A stretch of DNA of 64,000 nucleotides, from positions 2,232,001 through 2,296,000 of the forward strand of contig NZ_CP114413.1 in assembly GCF_027270315.1 (NCBI RefSeq), in the 5' to 3' direction. The stretch's first letter is position 1. The number at the start of each line of letters is the position of its first letter. Positions 43,761-52,305 of this stretch are shown here, piece by piece. The position numbers and the translations under genes are program-made. Below the pieces are notes generated by a model that was not told the DNA's origin, ran no database searches, and saw only the letters and a program-made list of their open reading frames with translations. Source of the stretch: Streptomyces cinnabarinus (GTDB lineage Bacteria; Actinomycetota; Actinomycetes; Streptomycetales; Streptomycetaceae).

Positions 43761-45188
43761 TCAGGCCTGCGACCGAGCCTTGAACGCAGCCTTCCGCGCT
43801 TCCTTCGCGATCCGCTTGTCCGGATGCAACCGCCCCATCGCCTCCAACACCTCCGCGGTGGCCGGATGCTCCACCCGCCAGGCAGCCGCGAAGAACCCAC
43901 TGTGCTGCTGAGCGAGCCCCTCGACAAGAGCGAGCAGCTCCTCGGAGTTCCCCTCCGCCGCCAGCTGCGCGGCAACCGTGTCGATGGTCAGCCAGAACAC
44001 CATCGCCTCGGTGGGCACCGGCACATCCGCGGCACCCCGCTCGGTCAGCCAGACCCGGGCGAGCCCACCCAGCTCGGGATCGTCCAGCACCTCCCGCAGC
44101 GCGGGCTCCGCCTCGACCCCCACCAGCGACAGCGCCTGCTGGCAGCGCAGCCGGCGCAACGGCGCCCCCGAGTCGGCCCCTCGGGCTGCGGCCAGCAACT
44201 CCCGTGCGGCGGACAGCACTTCACGCCGGGTGAGCCACTGCTCGGTCTCCGCCTGCGCGGCACCGGGCGGGAACACGGCCGTACCGTCGAGCAGCGCGTC
44301 GGCGCCCTTGTCGGCGAGGTCACCGACGGCCGGCGCCGAGAACCCGGCCTCCAACAGCCGTGCCCGCAGGCCGTACAGCCCGAGCGGGGTCAGCCGGACC
44401 ATGCCGTACCGGGAGACGTCGGTGTCGTCGACCGGCGCGGCCGGCTCCTCGTCGGCGTCCGCCATCAGCGCCTCGTCGACCGGCCGGTACGCCACCAGAC
44501 CGACCGGCTCCAGCATCCGGAACTGGTCGTCGAGGCGCATCATCGCGTCGGAGACCTGTTCCAGCACGTCGTTGGTGGGCTCCCCCATGTCGCTGGGCAC
44601 GATGACCGACGCGGCCAGCGCGGGCAGCGGCACGGGGGCCTCGCCGGGGCCGTCCTCGCTGACGGTGAGGAGGTAAAGGTTGCCGAGCACGCCGTCGAGG
44701 AACTCCGCCTCGGCCTCGGGGTCCCAGTCCAGCTGGGAGAGGTCGATCTCGGCGCCGTCTTCGAGGCTCATGGCGTCGACGAGGTCATCGAGGTCGGGCA
44801 CCGAGGCGTCCGCGAGCACCGTCTCCAGCGCGGACAGCCAGACCGCGAGCACGTCGTGCGGGGAGCCGCCGGTGAGCAGGGCGAGGTCCTCGCCCGCAGC
44901 GACGGTGCCCTCCTCTTCGTCGACGATCTCGACGAGCCCGGCGTCGACGGCGACCCGCCAGGCCTCGGAGGCGTAGGCCGCGGCGTCGTCGCCGGTCAGG
45001 CCGAGGAGTTCGGCCGCCGCCGGGAGCTGTTCCTCGGCCAGTCCGCCGCCGGCGTCGACGCGGGTGTCGGGACCGGCCCAGCGGGCGAGCCGGGCGGCCC
45101 GGGCGAGCAACGGCGTGGACAGCGCGTCCCGCGCCAGCTCCGCTTCGGGGCGCAGCCGTACCGGCGGCAAGGGGGAGCTGTCTGACAT
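43761..45188 (-). CDS. Large acidic protein of unknown function, HEAT-like C-terminus
   Basis: A 475-residue, very acidic, Ala/Leu-rich soluble protein without a signal peptide. It starts with a winged-helix-like region (RDALSTPLLARAARLARW, LPAAAELLGLTGDDAAAYASEAWRVAVDAGLVEI), and ends in helical repeats (LRRLRCQQALSLVGVEAEPALREVLDDPELGGLARVWLTERG; HPATAEVLEAMGRLHPDKRIAKEARKAAFKARSQ). It looks like a widespread Streptomyces hypothetical. No partner is apparent; it is divergent from the nuclease gene. Confidence 0.75.
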   Translation of the reverse strand: MSDSSPLPPVRLRPEAELARDALSTPLLARAARLARWAGPDTRVDAGGGLAEEQLPAAAELLGLTGDDAAAYASEAWRVAVDAGLVEIVDEEEGTVAAGEDLALLTGGSPHDVLAVWLSALETVLADASVPDLDDLVDAMSLEDGAEIDLSQLDWDPEAEAEFLDGVLGNLYLLTVSEDGPGEAPVPLPALAASVIVPSDMGEPTNDVLEQVSDAMMRLDDQFRMLEPVGLVAYRPVDEALMADADEEPAAPVDDTDVSRYGMVRLTPLGLYGLRARLLEAGFSAPAVGDLADKGADALLDGTAVFPPGAAQAETEQWLTRREVLSAARELLAAARGADSGAPLRRLRCQQALSLVGVEAEPALREVLDDPELGGLARVWLTERGAADVPVPTEAMVFWLTIDTVAAQLAAEGNSEELLALVEGLAQQHSGFFAAAWRVEHPATAEVLEAMGRLHPDKRIAKEARKAAFKARSQA

Positions 45189-45298
45189 CGGCTGGTTCTC
45201 CTAGGGCGCGTCGTACCACTCGGCCGCTCAGCCTAGACCGCTTTGGCCCCATGCCGCCCGGTTCATCTACCCGTTGACCGGTGTACATGGCCGAAACC

Positions 45299-45378
45299 TT
45301 GACAAGTGGCCTGACCAGGCAGGAGATTACGCGCGTAGAAATTCATAGGACACCTGTTCACCGAATCTCTACGCGCGT
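45299..45378 (+). promoter_or_regulatory. Promoter with two operator-like palindromes before the nuclease gene
   Basis: TTGACA (45299-45304), an 18-nt spacer and GAGATT (45323-45328) form a promoter. ACGCGCGTAGA (45329-45339) and its inverted copy TCTACGCGCGT (45368-45378) follow; each contains the palindrome ACGCGCGT, and the two centres are 42 bp apart. The first covers the likely transcription start. Confidence 0.45.
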
Positions 45379-45462
45379 CGCAACCGCCCACCCCGGTCGC
45401 GGCTCCCACAGTCACACGTCACCCTCGTCCCGGCACCCACGTATGTCCCCGGAGGGATCCCG

Positions 45463-47292
45463 TTGCCGAGCAAGTCGTCCACGCGCCTCGCCGCGCTGAC
45501 CGTCGCCGCTGTCTGTTCCGCGGCGTCCACCATCGCCCTGACCACGCCCGCGCACGCCGACTCGGTGCGCGTCCATGACATCCAGGGCACCACCCGCATA
45601 TCCCCGTACGCCGGAAAGCAGGTCACCGATGTGACCGGCATCGTCACCGCGCTGCGCACCTACGGCTCGTCCCGCGGCTTCTGGATCCAGGACCCGGACG
45701 CGGACGCCGACCCGGCCACCAGCGAGGGCGTCTTCGTCTTCACCAGCTCCACGCCGAAGGGCGTGGCGGTCGGCGACCTGGTGAAGGTCTCCGGCACGGT
45801 CACGGAGTACGTCCCCGGCGGCACCTCCTCCGGCAACCAGGCGCTGACCGAGATCACCAAGCCGGTGACCACCGTGGTCTCCAGCGGCAACGCCGTTCCG
45901 GCCGCGACGGTCATCGACGCCAAGTCGGTGCCGAGCGCCTATGTCCCGGCGGGTGACAGCGCCGCGGGCAACTCGGTCAACGGCCTGACGCTCCAGCCGT
46001 CGAAGTACGCCCTGGACCTGTACGAGTCCCTGGAGGGCATGAACGTCCAGGTCTCCGACACCCGGGTGGTCGGCGCCACCGACCCGTACACCGAGCTGTG
46101 GGTCACGGTGAAGCCGTGGGAGAACCGCAGCTGGCGCGGCGCCACGGTCTACGGCTCCTACGAGTCGCAGAACACCGGCCGGCTCCAGATCCAGTCGCTG
46201 GGCGCGGTCGCCGACTTCCCGAAGGCGAACGTCGGTGACACCCTCACCGGCACCACCGCCGGCCCGCTGGACTACAACCAGTTCGGCGGCTACACGCTGA
46301 TCGCCAGTCAGCTCGGCACCCTGAAGAGCGCCGGGCTGAAGCGGGAGACCACGGAGAAGCAGCGGAACGGCGAGCTGGCGGTCGCGACGTACAACGTCGA
46401 GAACCTCGACCCGTCCGACGCCACGTTCGAGGAGCACGCCGCCGCGATCGTGAACAACCTCCAGTCGCCCGACATCGTGTCCCTGGAGGAGATCCAGGAC
46501 AACAACGGCGCGACGAACGACGGCACGGTGGCCGCGGACCAGACGGTCCAGAAGCTGATCGACGCGATCACCGCCGCGGGTGGCCCGGCGTACGACTGGC
46601 GTTCGGTGGACCCGGCGAACAACACCGACGGCGGCGAGCCGGGCGGCAACATCCGCCAGGTGTTCCTGTTCAACCCGGAGCGGGTCTCCTTCATGGACCG
46701 CGCGGGCGGCGACGCCACGACGGCCGTCGGGGTCACCGAGGTGGACGACAAGGCCGCGCTGACGGTCTCCCCGGGCCGTATCGACCCGACGAACACGGCG
46801 TTCACCAGCAGCCGCAAGCCGCTGGTGGGCGAGTTCGTCTTCCGGGGCCGCACGGTCTTCGTGATCGCCAACCACTTCAACTCCAAGGGTGGCGACCACA
46901 GTCTGACCTCGCAGTACCAGCCGGTGGCGCGCAGCTCGGAGACCCAGCGGCACCAGCAGGCGACCCTGGTGAACTCCTTCGTCAAGGACATCCTCGACAC
47001 CCAGAAGAACGCGCGTGTCGTCACGCTCGGCGACATCAACGACTTCGAGTTCTCCGAGACCACCAGGATCCTGGAGAGCGACGGCGCCCTGTGGTCGGCG
47101 GTGAAGTCGCTGCCGAAGAACGAGCGTTACTCGTACGTCTACCAGGGCAACGCCCAGGTCCTGGACCAGATCCTGGTCAGCCCGTCGATCCGGCGCGGCT
47201 GTGACCTGGAGTTCGACAGCGTGCACATCAACGCGGAGTTCAACGACCAGATCAGCGACCACGACCCGCAAGTCCTGCGCTTCAGGCCGTAA
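45463..47292 (+). CDS. Secreted endonuclease/exonuclease/phosphatase-family nuclease
   Basis: A 609-residue secreted enzyme. Signal peptide about 1-32 (ALTTPAHADS). An N-terminal OB/lamin-like region (about 35-290: VTDVTGIVTALRT, GFWIQDPDADADPATSEGVFVFT) precedes the EEP catalytic domain: ATYNVENLDP, SLEEIQDNNG (metal Glu), VFVIANHFNSKGGD, LGDINDFEFS and ISDHDPQVL (catalytic Asp-His). It resembles the extracellular nuclease group (ExeM/NucH-like) that degrades DNA for phosphate and nitrogen. The TTG start at 45463 is supported by GGAGG 8 nt upstream. Confidence 0.86.
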   Translation: MPSKSSTRLAALTVAAVCSAASTIALTTPAHADSVRVHDIQGTTRISPYAGKQVTDVTGIVTALRTYGSSRGFWIQDPDADADPATSEGVFVFTSSTPKGVAVGDLVKVSGTVTEYVPGGTSSGNQALTEITKPVTTVVSSGNAVPAATVIDAKSVPSAYVPAGDSAAGNSVNGLTLQPSKYALDLYESLEGMNVQVSDTRVVGATDPYTELWVTVKPWENRSWRGATVYGSYESQNTGRLQIQSLGAVADFPKANVGDTLTGTTAGPLDYNQFGGYTLIASQLGTLKSAGLKRETTEKQRNGELAVATYNVENLDPSDATFEEHAAAIVNNLQSPDIVSLEEIQDNNGATNDGTVAADQTVQKLIDAITAAGGPAYDWRSVDPANNTDGGEPGGNIRQVFLFNPERVSFMDRAGGDATTAVGVTEVDDKAALTVSPGRIDPTNTAFTSSRKPLVGEFVFRGRTVFVIANHFNSKGGDHSLTSQYQPVARSSETQRHQQATLVNSFVKDILDTQKNARVVTLGDINDFEFSETTRILESDGALWSAVKSLPKNERYSYVYQGNAQVLDQILVSPSIRRGCDLEFDSVHINAEFNDQISDHDPQVLRFRP

Positions 47293-47319
47293 CTCCCGGC
47301 AGTAGCGGCCGCCTTACGG

Positions 47320-48054
47320 TCAGGGCTGGCTGAACACCTTGTTCAGCCAGCCCTGCCATTCGGCCTCGCACTCCGCGATGCTGCTGCCCGCGTCCGGCGC
47401 GAAGTCGTGCAGGGAGATGCCGACCGGGTGGCCCCAGTGGTTGCGCCCGAAGATGCGGGTGAGGCTCCGGTCGGTGCGCAGCCCGATGAAGTAGGGGTTG
47501 CGGAAGTCCACGACGGCGTCGAAGTCGTCGGGCCCGTGCACCCGTACCCGCGCGCCCGCCTCGGCGCCGACACCGAGGGCCCGCGCCACGACGTCGAGGG
47601 CGTCCGGGGCCTTGGACGCCTCGGGTCCGTCGAAGGTGGCAAAGGCGGCCGGGCGGGGCGCGAAGTGGGTGAGGTACTCGCGCAGGGTGTGCAGATAGAA
47701 GTCGGTGTGCTTGGCGGCGCCGTCGTACTGGTTGTCCCAGTCGTCGACGAAGATCCCGCTGTGCACGTACCGCACCCAGGCCCGCTTGCCCTCGTCGCGC
47801 GGCTCGATGGTGTAGTCGAGCTGGTTACGGGTCTGCTCGGAGATGCCCTCGACGTTCTCCACGAGGTTGGTGTAGCGGTGCGGGGGATCCCAGGCGGTGA
47901 CCTTGGACCCGAAGGGCCCCTTGCCTCCGACGCGGGGCTCCGGCGGCTCCATGGGCCACAGATACCCTCCGGTCCCGGCGGTGACCGCCTCGAAGACCTC
48001 CTGAGGCGTGGCGTCGACCTCGAATTCCCGGGCGATCTCGAATTCCTTGGGCAT
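47320..48054 (-). CDS. SRPBCC (AHSA1-type) domain protein
   Basis: A 244-residue START-like protein. EIAREFEVDATPQEVFEAVTAGTGGYLWPMEPPE is the usual first strand and helix of the AHSA1 family; a second half repeats part of the fold (DFDAVVDFRNPYFIGLRTDR, HWGHPVGISLHDF). It binds a small hydrophobic molecule or acts as a chaperone; the ligand is unknown. It follows the ArsR-type regulator by 14 nt and is probably its co-regulated target. Its last codons lie in a terminator-like hairpin. Confidence 0.82.
   Translation of the reverse strand: MPKEFEIAREFEVDATPQEVFEAVTAGTGGYLWPMEPPEPRVGGKGPFGSKVTAWDPPHRYTNLVENVEGISEQTRNQLDYTIEPRDEGKRAWVRYVHSGIFVDDWDNQYDGAAKHTDFYLHTLREYLTHFAPRPAAFATFDGPEASKAPDALDVVARALGVGAEAGARVRVHGPDDFDAVVDFRNPYFIGLRTDRSLTRIFGRNHWGHPVGISLHDFAPDAGSSIAECEAEWQGWLNKVFSQP
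47321..47355. terminator. Terminator hairpin embedded in the end of the SRPBCC gene
   Basis: CAGGGCTGGCTGAAC (47321-47335) and GTTCAGCCAGCCCTG (47341-47355) pair perfectly over a 5-nt loop. It follows the nuclease stop by 28 nt and covers the last 11 or so codons of the convergent gene. Confidence 0.65.
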
Positions 48055-48068
48055 GATGCACTCCTGAT

Positions 48069-48665
48069 CTATTCCAACTCGGTTTTCTTGAGCGTGGGAT
48101 GGACGGCGACGACGATCCGGTGGTCACGGCCGCCCTCGGCGTCCGGGACGTCGTACTTCTGGATCAGGGCGGTGACCCCGGCCGTCAACTCCTCGATGAA
48201 CGCGGCTCGTTCGGCCGCCGAGGCGAAGCGCACCTCACCGTCCAGGGCGTAGGTCGCCAGCCGCTGCCGCGCCTTGGCGGCACCGGTGATCAGCGAGCCG
48301 ACGTCACGCACAAGACGGGCGCCGAGCGCCAGCAGCCAGCGCGCCGACAGCTGGTCCCGGAAGCGCTCCGGGTCGGGCTGTACGGCGGCGAGGGCGAGCG
48401 GCGAGATGACGTACGACGCGGCGGTCGCCCGCATCAGCCGCTCGGTGACATTGCCCTTGCGGCGCTCCCCGGCCAGCTCGACCAGGCCGTGCCGCTCCAG
48501 CGCCTTCAGGTGGTAGTTCACCTTCTGCCGGGGCAGTCCGACCTGTCCGGCCAGCATGGCCGCCGACGCGGGGCCGGCCGCTAGTTCGGCGAGCAGCCGG
48601 GCCCGTATGGGGTCCAGGGAGACGGCCGCCGCCTCGGGGTCCTCGATCACGGTCACGTCCAACAT
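48069..48665 (-). CDS. ArsR-like helix-turn-helix regulator
   Basis: A 198-residue regulator with an N-terminal winged helix (about 15-75: DPIRARLLAELAAGPASAAMLAGQVGLPRQKVNYHLKALERHGLVEL) typical of ArsR/HTH_20 proteins, and a helical C-terminal half. It has no metal-binding cysteine set. Such regulators are often paired with SRPBCC genes, as here (14-nt gap). Confidence 0.84.
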   Translation of the reverse strand: MLDVTVIEDPEAAAVSLDPIRARLLAELAAGPASAAMLAGQVGLPRQKVNYHLKALERHGLVELAGERRKGNVTERLMRATAASYVISPLALAAVQPDPERFRDQLSARWLLALGARLVRDVGSLITGAAKARQRLATYALDGEVRFASAAERAAFIEELTAGVTALIQKYDVPDAEGGRDHRIVVAVHPTLKKTELE

Positions 48666-48740
48666 GGATCCACCGTCTCACCGAAAACTTTTTTTGTCCA
48701 GGAGGATGGAATTGTCGGCGAGTGAGTACCCGAGTGGCCC

Positions 48741-49421
48741 TTACGGCACCAGCCCGAGGCTGTGGCGGTACCGGCTGCCGGTGAACCCCTTGATCCCCGG
48801 GTACGTCCGCACCCGCTCCCACTCCGGTGTCTCGGGGGCGTCGACGGCGGCGTCGTAGGCCTGATCGCTCTCCCACTCGGCGTAGTTGAGGACATGGCTG
48901 CCGTCGGTGCTCAGATGGAAGTGGGCGGAGATCAGCCCCGGGTCGCCGGCCGGTCCCCCCAGCGAGGCGAGAACGGTGTCCACCCATGTGCCCCGCCGCT
49001 CGGCGGCATCCGCCTCGAACTCGATCCGCACGGTCACGACGAGCCCCGGCACCCGGGTGTCACCGGCGGCGCGGACCTTGCTCCGGTAGAGCCGGTACCG
49101 GTCCAGCCGGACCCGCTCGATCCCGGGCACGGCGGTGTCGATCTCGTCGTTGCGCTCCTGCCGGAGGGTCTTGAAGTAGGCCTCGTAGCCCTGCTCGGAC
49201 CGCCACTGGGAGTAGTGCATCAAGGTGGTGCCGTCGTGGCCGGCGTAGACGTGGTAGCCGAGCACATCGGCACTGCCCCAGGGGCGGCGCTCCCAGGTGC
49301 GGGCGATGGCCTCGACGGCCGCGGCCTGCCGCTCGGGGGTGCCCACCCGCCAGGTGCTGAAGAAGGGGGCGCCCGTCTCGGGGCGGGTGAGGTCGGGGTG
49401 GGCGTGGGTACGGCGGGTCAT
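48741..49421 (-). CDS. Antibiotic biosynthesis monooxygenase-like protein (two ABM domains)
   Basis: A 226-residue protein made of two dimeric alpha-beta barrel (ABM) units: PFFSTWRVGTPERQAAAVEAIARTW..HYSQWRSEQGYEAYF and VVTVRIEFEADAAERRGTWVDTVLA..NYAEWESDQAYDAAV. Such proteins oxidise small aromatics such as quinones. ATG 49421 has AGGAGG 6 nt upstream. A SoxR box lies upstream; from memory, a monooxygenase gene (SCO1909) is in the S. coelicolor SoxR regulon. Confidence 0.82.
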   Translation of the reverse strand: MTRRTHAHPDLTRPETGAPFFSTWRVGTPERQAAAVEAIARTWERRPWGSADVLGYHVYAGHDGTTLMHYSQWRSEQGYEAYFKTLRQERNDEIDTAVPGIERVRLDRYRLYRSKVRAAGDTRVPGLVVTVRIEFEADAAERRGTWVDTVLASLGGPAGDPGLISAHFHLSTDGSHVLNYAEWESDQAYDAAVDAPETPEWERVRTYPGIKGFTGSRYRHSLGLVP

Positions 49422-49445
49422 GGCGGCCTCCTGCACATGGATGAT

Positions 49446-49512
49446 GGGCCCGTACACCGATCACCCTCCGACCTCAAGCTCGGTTGAGGTCAAGTGATCG
49501 CTGTACGGGCCC
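49446..49512 (-). promoter_or_regulatory. SoxR box inside a long palindrome
   Basis: Centre: GACCTCAA-GCTCGG-TTGAGGTC (49470-49491), the form of SoxR operators (CCTCAAG....TTGAGG). On the minus strand TTGACC (49493-49488) is the -35 box, and 19 nt later GAGGGT is a -10 candidate, the long spacer expected for MerR-family activation. Flanks GGGCCCGTACA (49446-49456), CGATCAC/GTGATCG and TGTACGGGCCC (49502-49512) extend it into a nested hairpin. Confidence 0.72.
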
Positions 49513-49533
49513 GGTTGGAGGGTGCTGCGGCCG

Positions 49534-50325
49534 TCACTTCGGGTCGTCGTCGAACTTCGAGGTGGACCAGAAGTAGCCGAGGACGGTGAGCCCCAGGCAC
49601 CAGGCGACGGCGAGCCAGCCGTCGTGGCCGATCTCGGTGCCGAGCAGGAGTCCGCGCAGGGTCTCGATGGCCGGGGTGAAGGGCTGGTACTCGGCGATGG
49701 GCTGGAACCAGCCCGGCATCGCGTTGAGCGGGACGAAGGCGCTGGACAGCAGCGGCAGCAGGATCAGGGGCACCGCGTTGTTGCTGGCGGCCTCGGCGTT
49801 CGGGCTGATCAGGCCCATGCCGACGGCGATCCAGGTGAGCGCGGTGGCGAAGAGAACGAGCAGTCCGAAGGCCGCGATCCACTCGATGAGGTTGGCGTCA
49901 GTGGAGCGGAATCCGATGCCGGCCGCGACGGCCCCGACGAGGACGACGCTCACCACGCACTGGAGCACGCTGCCCACGACGTGCCCGATGAGCACCGAGG
50001 GCCGGTGGATGGCCATGGTCCGGAAGCGGGCGATGATGCCCTCGGTCATGTCGTTGGAGACCGAGACCGCGGTACCGATCGTGGTGCTGCCGATGGTCAT
50101 CAGCAGCAGTCCCGGGACGAGGTAGGCGATGTACTCGGAGCGATCGGGGCCGCCGCCGCTGATGCCCGCGCTCATGGTGTCGCCGAAGACGTAGACGAAG
50201 AGCAGCAACAGCATGATCGGTGTGAGCAGCAGGTTCAGCGTCAGGGAGGGGTAGCGCCGGGCGTGCAGCAGGTTGCGCCGCAGCATGGTGGAGGAGTCGC
50301 GCAAGGCGAGGGACAAGGTGCTCAT
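49534..50325 (-). CDS. ABC-2 type permease (DrrB-like)
   Basis: A 263-residue membrane protein with six helices. The ABC-2 signature is in DMTEGIIARFRTMAIHRPSVLIGHVV, PGLLLMTIGSTTIGTAVSVSNDM and PLLSSAFVPLNAMPGWFQPIAEYQPFTPAIETLRGLLLG, as in daunorubicin-resistance permeases. AGGAGA lies upstream of ATG 50325, which overlaps the ATPase stop by 4 nt. It likely exports a hydrophobic compound with the ATPase. Confidence 0.88.
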   Translation of the reverse strand: MSTLSLALRDSSTMLRRNLLHARRYPSLTLNLLLTPIMLLLLFVYVFGDTMSAGISGGGPDRSEYIAYLVPGLLLMTIGSTTIGTAVSVSNDMTEGIIARFRTMAIHRPSVLIGHVVGSVLQCVVSVVLVGAVAAGIGFRSTDANLIEWIAAFGLLVLFATALTWIAVGMGLISPNAEAASNNAVPLILLPLLSSAFVPLNAMPGWFQPIAEYQPFTPAIETLRGLLLGTEIGHDGWLAVAWCLGLTVLGYFWSTSKFDDDPK

Positions 50326-51293
50326 CGGGCAGTCTCCTTGGACTGGGCGGGAACGCTGGTTCCGTCGGTGGTGTCGGTAAGGGCGAAGAAGACGTCGTCG
50401 AGGTCCGGGGTGTGCACGCTCAGCTCGTCGGCCTCGACGCCGGTGGCGTCCAGCCAGTCGAGCAGGGAGCGCAGTTCGCGCTGGCTGCCGTCGCTGGGGA
50501 TCTGGAGCGCGAGCGCGTCGTCGTCGCGGGATGCCTCGCGCAGCGCGGTGGCCGCGGCCTGGTAGGCGCCGGGGTCGGTGAAGCGGAGGCGGACATGCCC
50601 GCCGGGGATGAGCCGCTTGAGCTCCTCGGCGGTGCCTTCGGCGGCGATACGGCCGTTGTTCAGCACCGCGATGCGGTCGGCGAGCTGGTCGGCCTCCTCC
50701 AGGTACTGGGTGGTGAGGAAGACGGTCACACCGCCCGTGACCAGCTCCCGGATGATCTGCCACATGGTGTGCCGGGAGCGCGGGTCCAGGCCGGTGGTGG
50801 GTTCGTCGAGGAAGATGATCCGCGGACTGCCGACCAGGGTCATGGCGATGTCGAGCCGCCGCTTCATCCCGCCCGAGTAGGTGGAGGCGGGCTTGTGCGC
50901 GGCCTCGGTGAGATCGAACCGCTCCAGCAACTCGGCGGCCACGGCCCGCCCTTCCCGCTTGCCGAGGTGGTGCAGGTCGGCCATGAGGAGCATGTTCTCC
51001 TCCCCCGTGATCAGCCCGTCCACGGCGGAGAACTGCCCCGTGACACCGATCGCCGCGCGGATCGCCTGCGCCTCGGTGGCGAGATCGTGCCCGCCGACCC
51101 GGACCTGACCGCTGTCCCGGTCGGCGGAGATGAGCGTGGAGAGAATCTTGACGGCGGTGGTCTTGCCCGCGCCGTTCGGGCCGAGCAGGGAGAAGATCGT
51201 GCCGTCCGGAACGGCGATGTCGACACCGTCGAGGACGGTCTTGTCGCCGTAGGACTTGCGCAGCCCGTCGGCCGCGATGGCCAGTTCGGTCAT
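50322..51293 (-). CDS. ABC transporter ATP-binding protein (DrrA-like)
   Basis: A 323-residue ATPase with Walker A GPNGAGKTT (about 39-47), signature YSGGMKRRLD, Walker B RIIFLDEPTTGLDPRSR and the switch loop FLTTQYLEEAD. The C-terminal DrrA-type extension ends TPDLDDVFFALT, typical of drug-resistance exporters. AGGAGTC lies before ATG. It follows the DUF4097 gene across a tandem repeat. Confidence 0.9.
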   Translation of the reverse strand: MTELAIAADGLRKSYGDKTVLDGVDIAVPDGTIFSLLGPNGAGKTTAVKILSTLISADRDSGQVRVGGHDLATEAQAIRAAIGVTGQFSAVDGLITGEENMLLMADLHHLGKREGRAVAAELLERFDLTEAAHKPASTYSGGMKRRLDIAMTLVGSPRIIFLDEPTTGLDPRSRHTMWQIIRELVTGGVTVFLTTQYLEEADQLADRIAVLNNGRIAAEGTAEELKRLIPGGHVRLRFTDPGAYQAAATALREASRDDDALALQIPSDGSQRELRSLLDWLDATGVEADELSVHTPDLDDVFFALTDTTDGTSVPAQSKETAR

Positions 51294-51318
51294 GAGATGA
51301 CTCCTGTCGGATTAATCG

Positions 51319-51371
51319 GCTTGATCTGCTTGATCTGCTTGATCTGCTTGATCTGCTTGATCTGCTTGATC
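51319..51371. repeat. Nine-base tandem repeat, nearly six units
   Basis: GCTTGATCT is repeated head-to-tail from 51319 to 51371 (5.9 units, all identical). It fills most of the 86-bp gap between the DUF4097 stop and the DrrA start, just upstream of the DrrA ribosome site. Confidence 0.9.
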
Positions 51372-51379
51372 GATCGCGT

Positions 51380-52045
51380 TCAGAGGCTGGTGGCGGTGAT
51401 GTCGCCGTAGCTGGTGGTGGCATGGATGGCGAGTCCGGCGTCACCGCTGTTCTTCAGCGAGTTGCTGATACGGCCGTATCCGGTCCCGGCGTCGAGCGCG
51501 GCGGAAACGCCTCGCGCGGCGCCGACGGTGATGTCGCCCTGCTCGGTGCGGAGGTTGACGTTGCCGGTGGCGGCCTCGGCGATACGGAGGTCGCCGCGCT
51601 GGGTGCGGAGTTCGGCGGGGCCGTTGAGGCGGCCGATGGTGATGTCGCCGTCGGCGAGGGTGAGTTGGGCGGTGGCGGCCTCGTCGAGCTTGACCGGGCC
51701 CTGGGCGCTGTCGTAGCTGACGTCACCCAGCTGCCCCACGCCCCGCAGTTCGGCGGCGGCGGTCTTGGCCCGGATACGGGAGCCGGCGGGCAGCTGGACG
51801 GTGATCTCGACGGACCCGCTCGGGCCGAGGAGGCGGTTCTTGCTCTCCGGGACCTGGACCGTCAGCACGCCCTCGCTGTAGCCGACCTCGACCAGCTCGG
51901 CCGCCTTCACGTCGCGGTTCTTGGACGGGTCGGCGGGGCGGATCTCGACGGTGGTGTCGGTGCGGTCGGCGGCGATGAGCTGGATACGGCCGGCGGGGAT
52001 GTTCAGGACGGTGGAGATGGCGGAGGGGGTGTCGAACTTCTGCAT
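51380..52045 (-). CDS. DUF4097-family beta-repeat protein
   Basis: A 221-residue protein whose second half is made of short repeats (VSYDSAQGPVKLDEAATAQ, LADGDITIGRLNGPAELRTQRGDLRIAEA, NVNLRTEQGDITVGAA, TSYGDITATS), the DUF4097 beta-solenoid pattern. No signal peptide is visible. AGGAGCCC precedes ATG. It leads the DrrAB-like operon and is divergent from a MarR-type regulator. Role unknown. Confidence 0.85.
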   Translation of the reverse strand: MQKFDTPSAISTVLNIPAGRIQLIAADRTDTTVEIRPADPSKNRDVKAAELVEVGYSEGVLTVQVPESKNRLLGPSGSVEITVQLPAGSRIRAKTAAAELRGVGQLGDVSYDSAQGPVKLDEAATAQLTLADGDITIGRLNGPAELRTQRGDLRIAEAATGNVNLRTEQGDITVGAARGVSAALDAGTGYGRISNSLKNSGDAGLAIHATTSYGDITATSL

Positions 52046-52128
52046 CGTGGGCTCCTGCGGTTGCGTTGTCGCGCTGTTTCCGATGAAGGAAAAGCTACGT
52101 TGCGTTCATGGATCGAGCAACAGCTTCG

Positions 52129-52179
52129 TTGCGCGAAATCGCAATAACAGCAGGTAGATTACGGGAAATCATTGCAATG
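52129..52179. promoter_or_regulatory. Clustered TTGC/GCAA palindromes between DUF4097 and its regulator
   Basis: TTGCG-CGAAAT-CGCAA (52129-52144) and CATTGCAATG (52170-52179) are both perfect inverted repeats; TTGCAATGG recurs at 52216 and TGCAACG at 52194. They fill the divergent 260-bp gap and are good candidates for binding by the regulator at 52306. Confidence 0.5.
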
Positions 52180-52305
52180 GCAGCGAGATTGAATGCAACG
52201 TCGCCACGCCAGCCGTTGCAATGGATAGAAAATGAACGCTATGCTGCACAACACGACGCACGACGCACGACGCACGAGCAGACGGAAGAACAGGACGGGA
52301 CCGCG

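Noticed and set aside
45260..45282. PHO box before the nuclease gene (GTTCATCTACCC then GTTGACCGG)
   Set aside because: The two units are 12 nt apart rather than 11 and the second lacks the TCA core, so the match is weak compared with the one at 40875.
45412..47271. A 619-codon minus-strand frame across the nuclease gene
   Set aside because: Low-complexity Val/Arg/Asp/Leu composition and no ribosome site; the plus-strand frame has a signal peptide and intact catalytic motifs.
51319..51371. CRISPR-like array
   Set aside because: The units are 9 bp, contiguous and identical, with no spacers; this is a simple tandem repeat.
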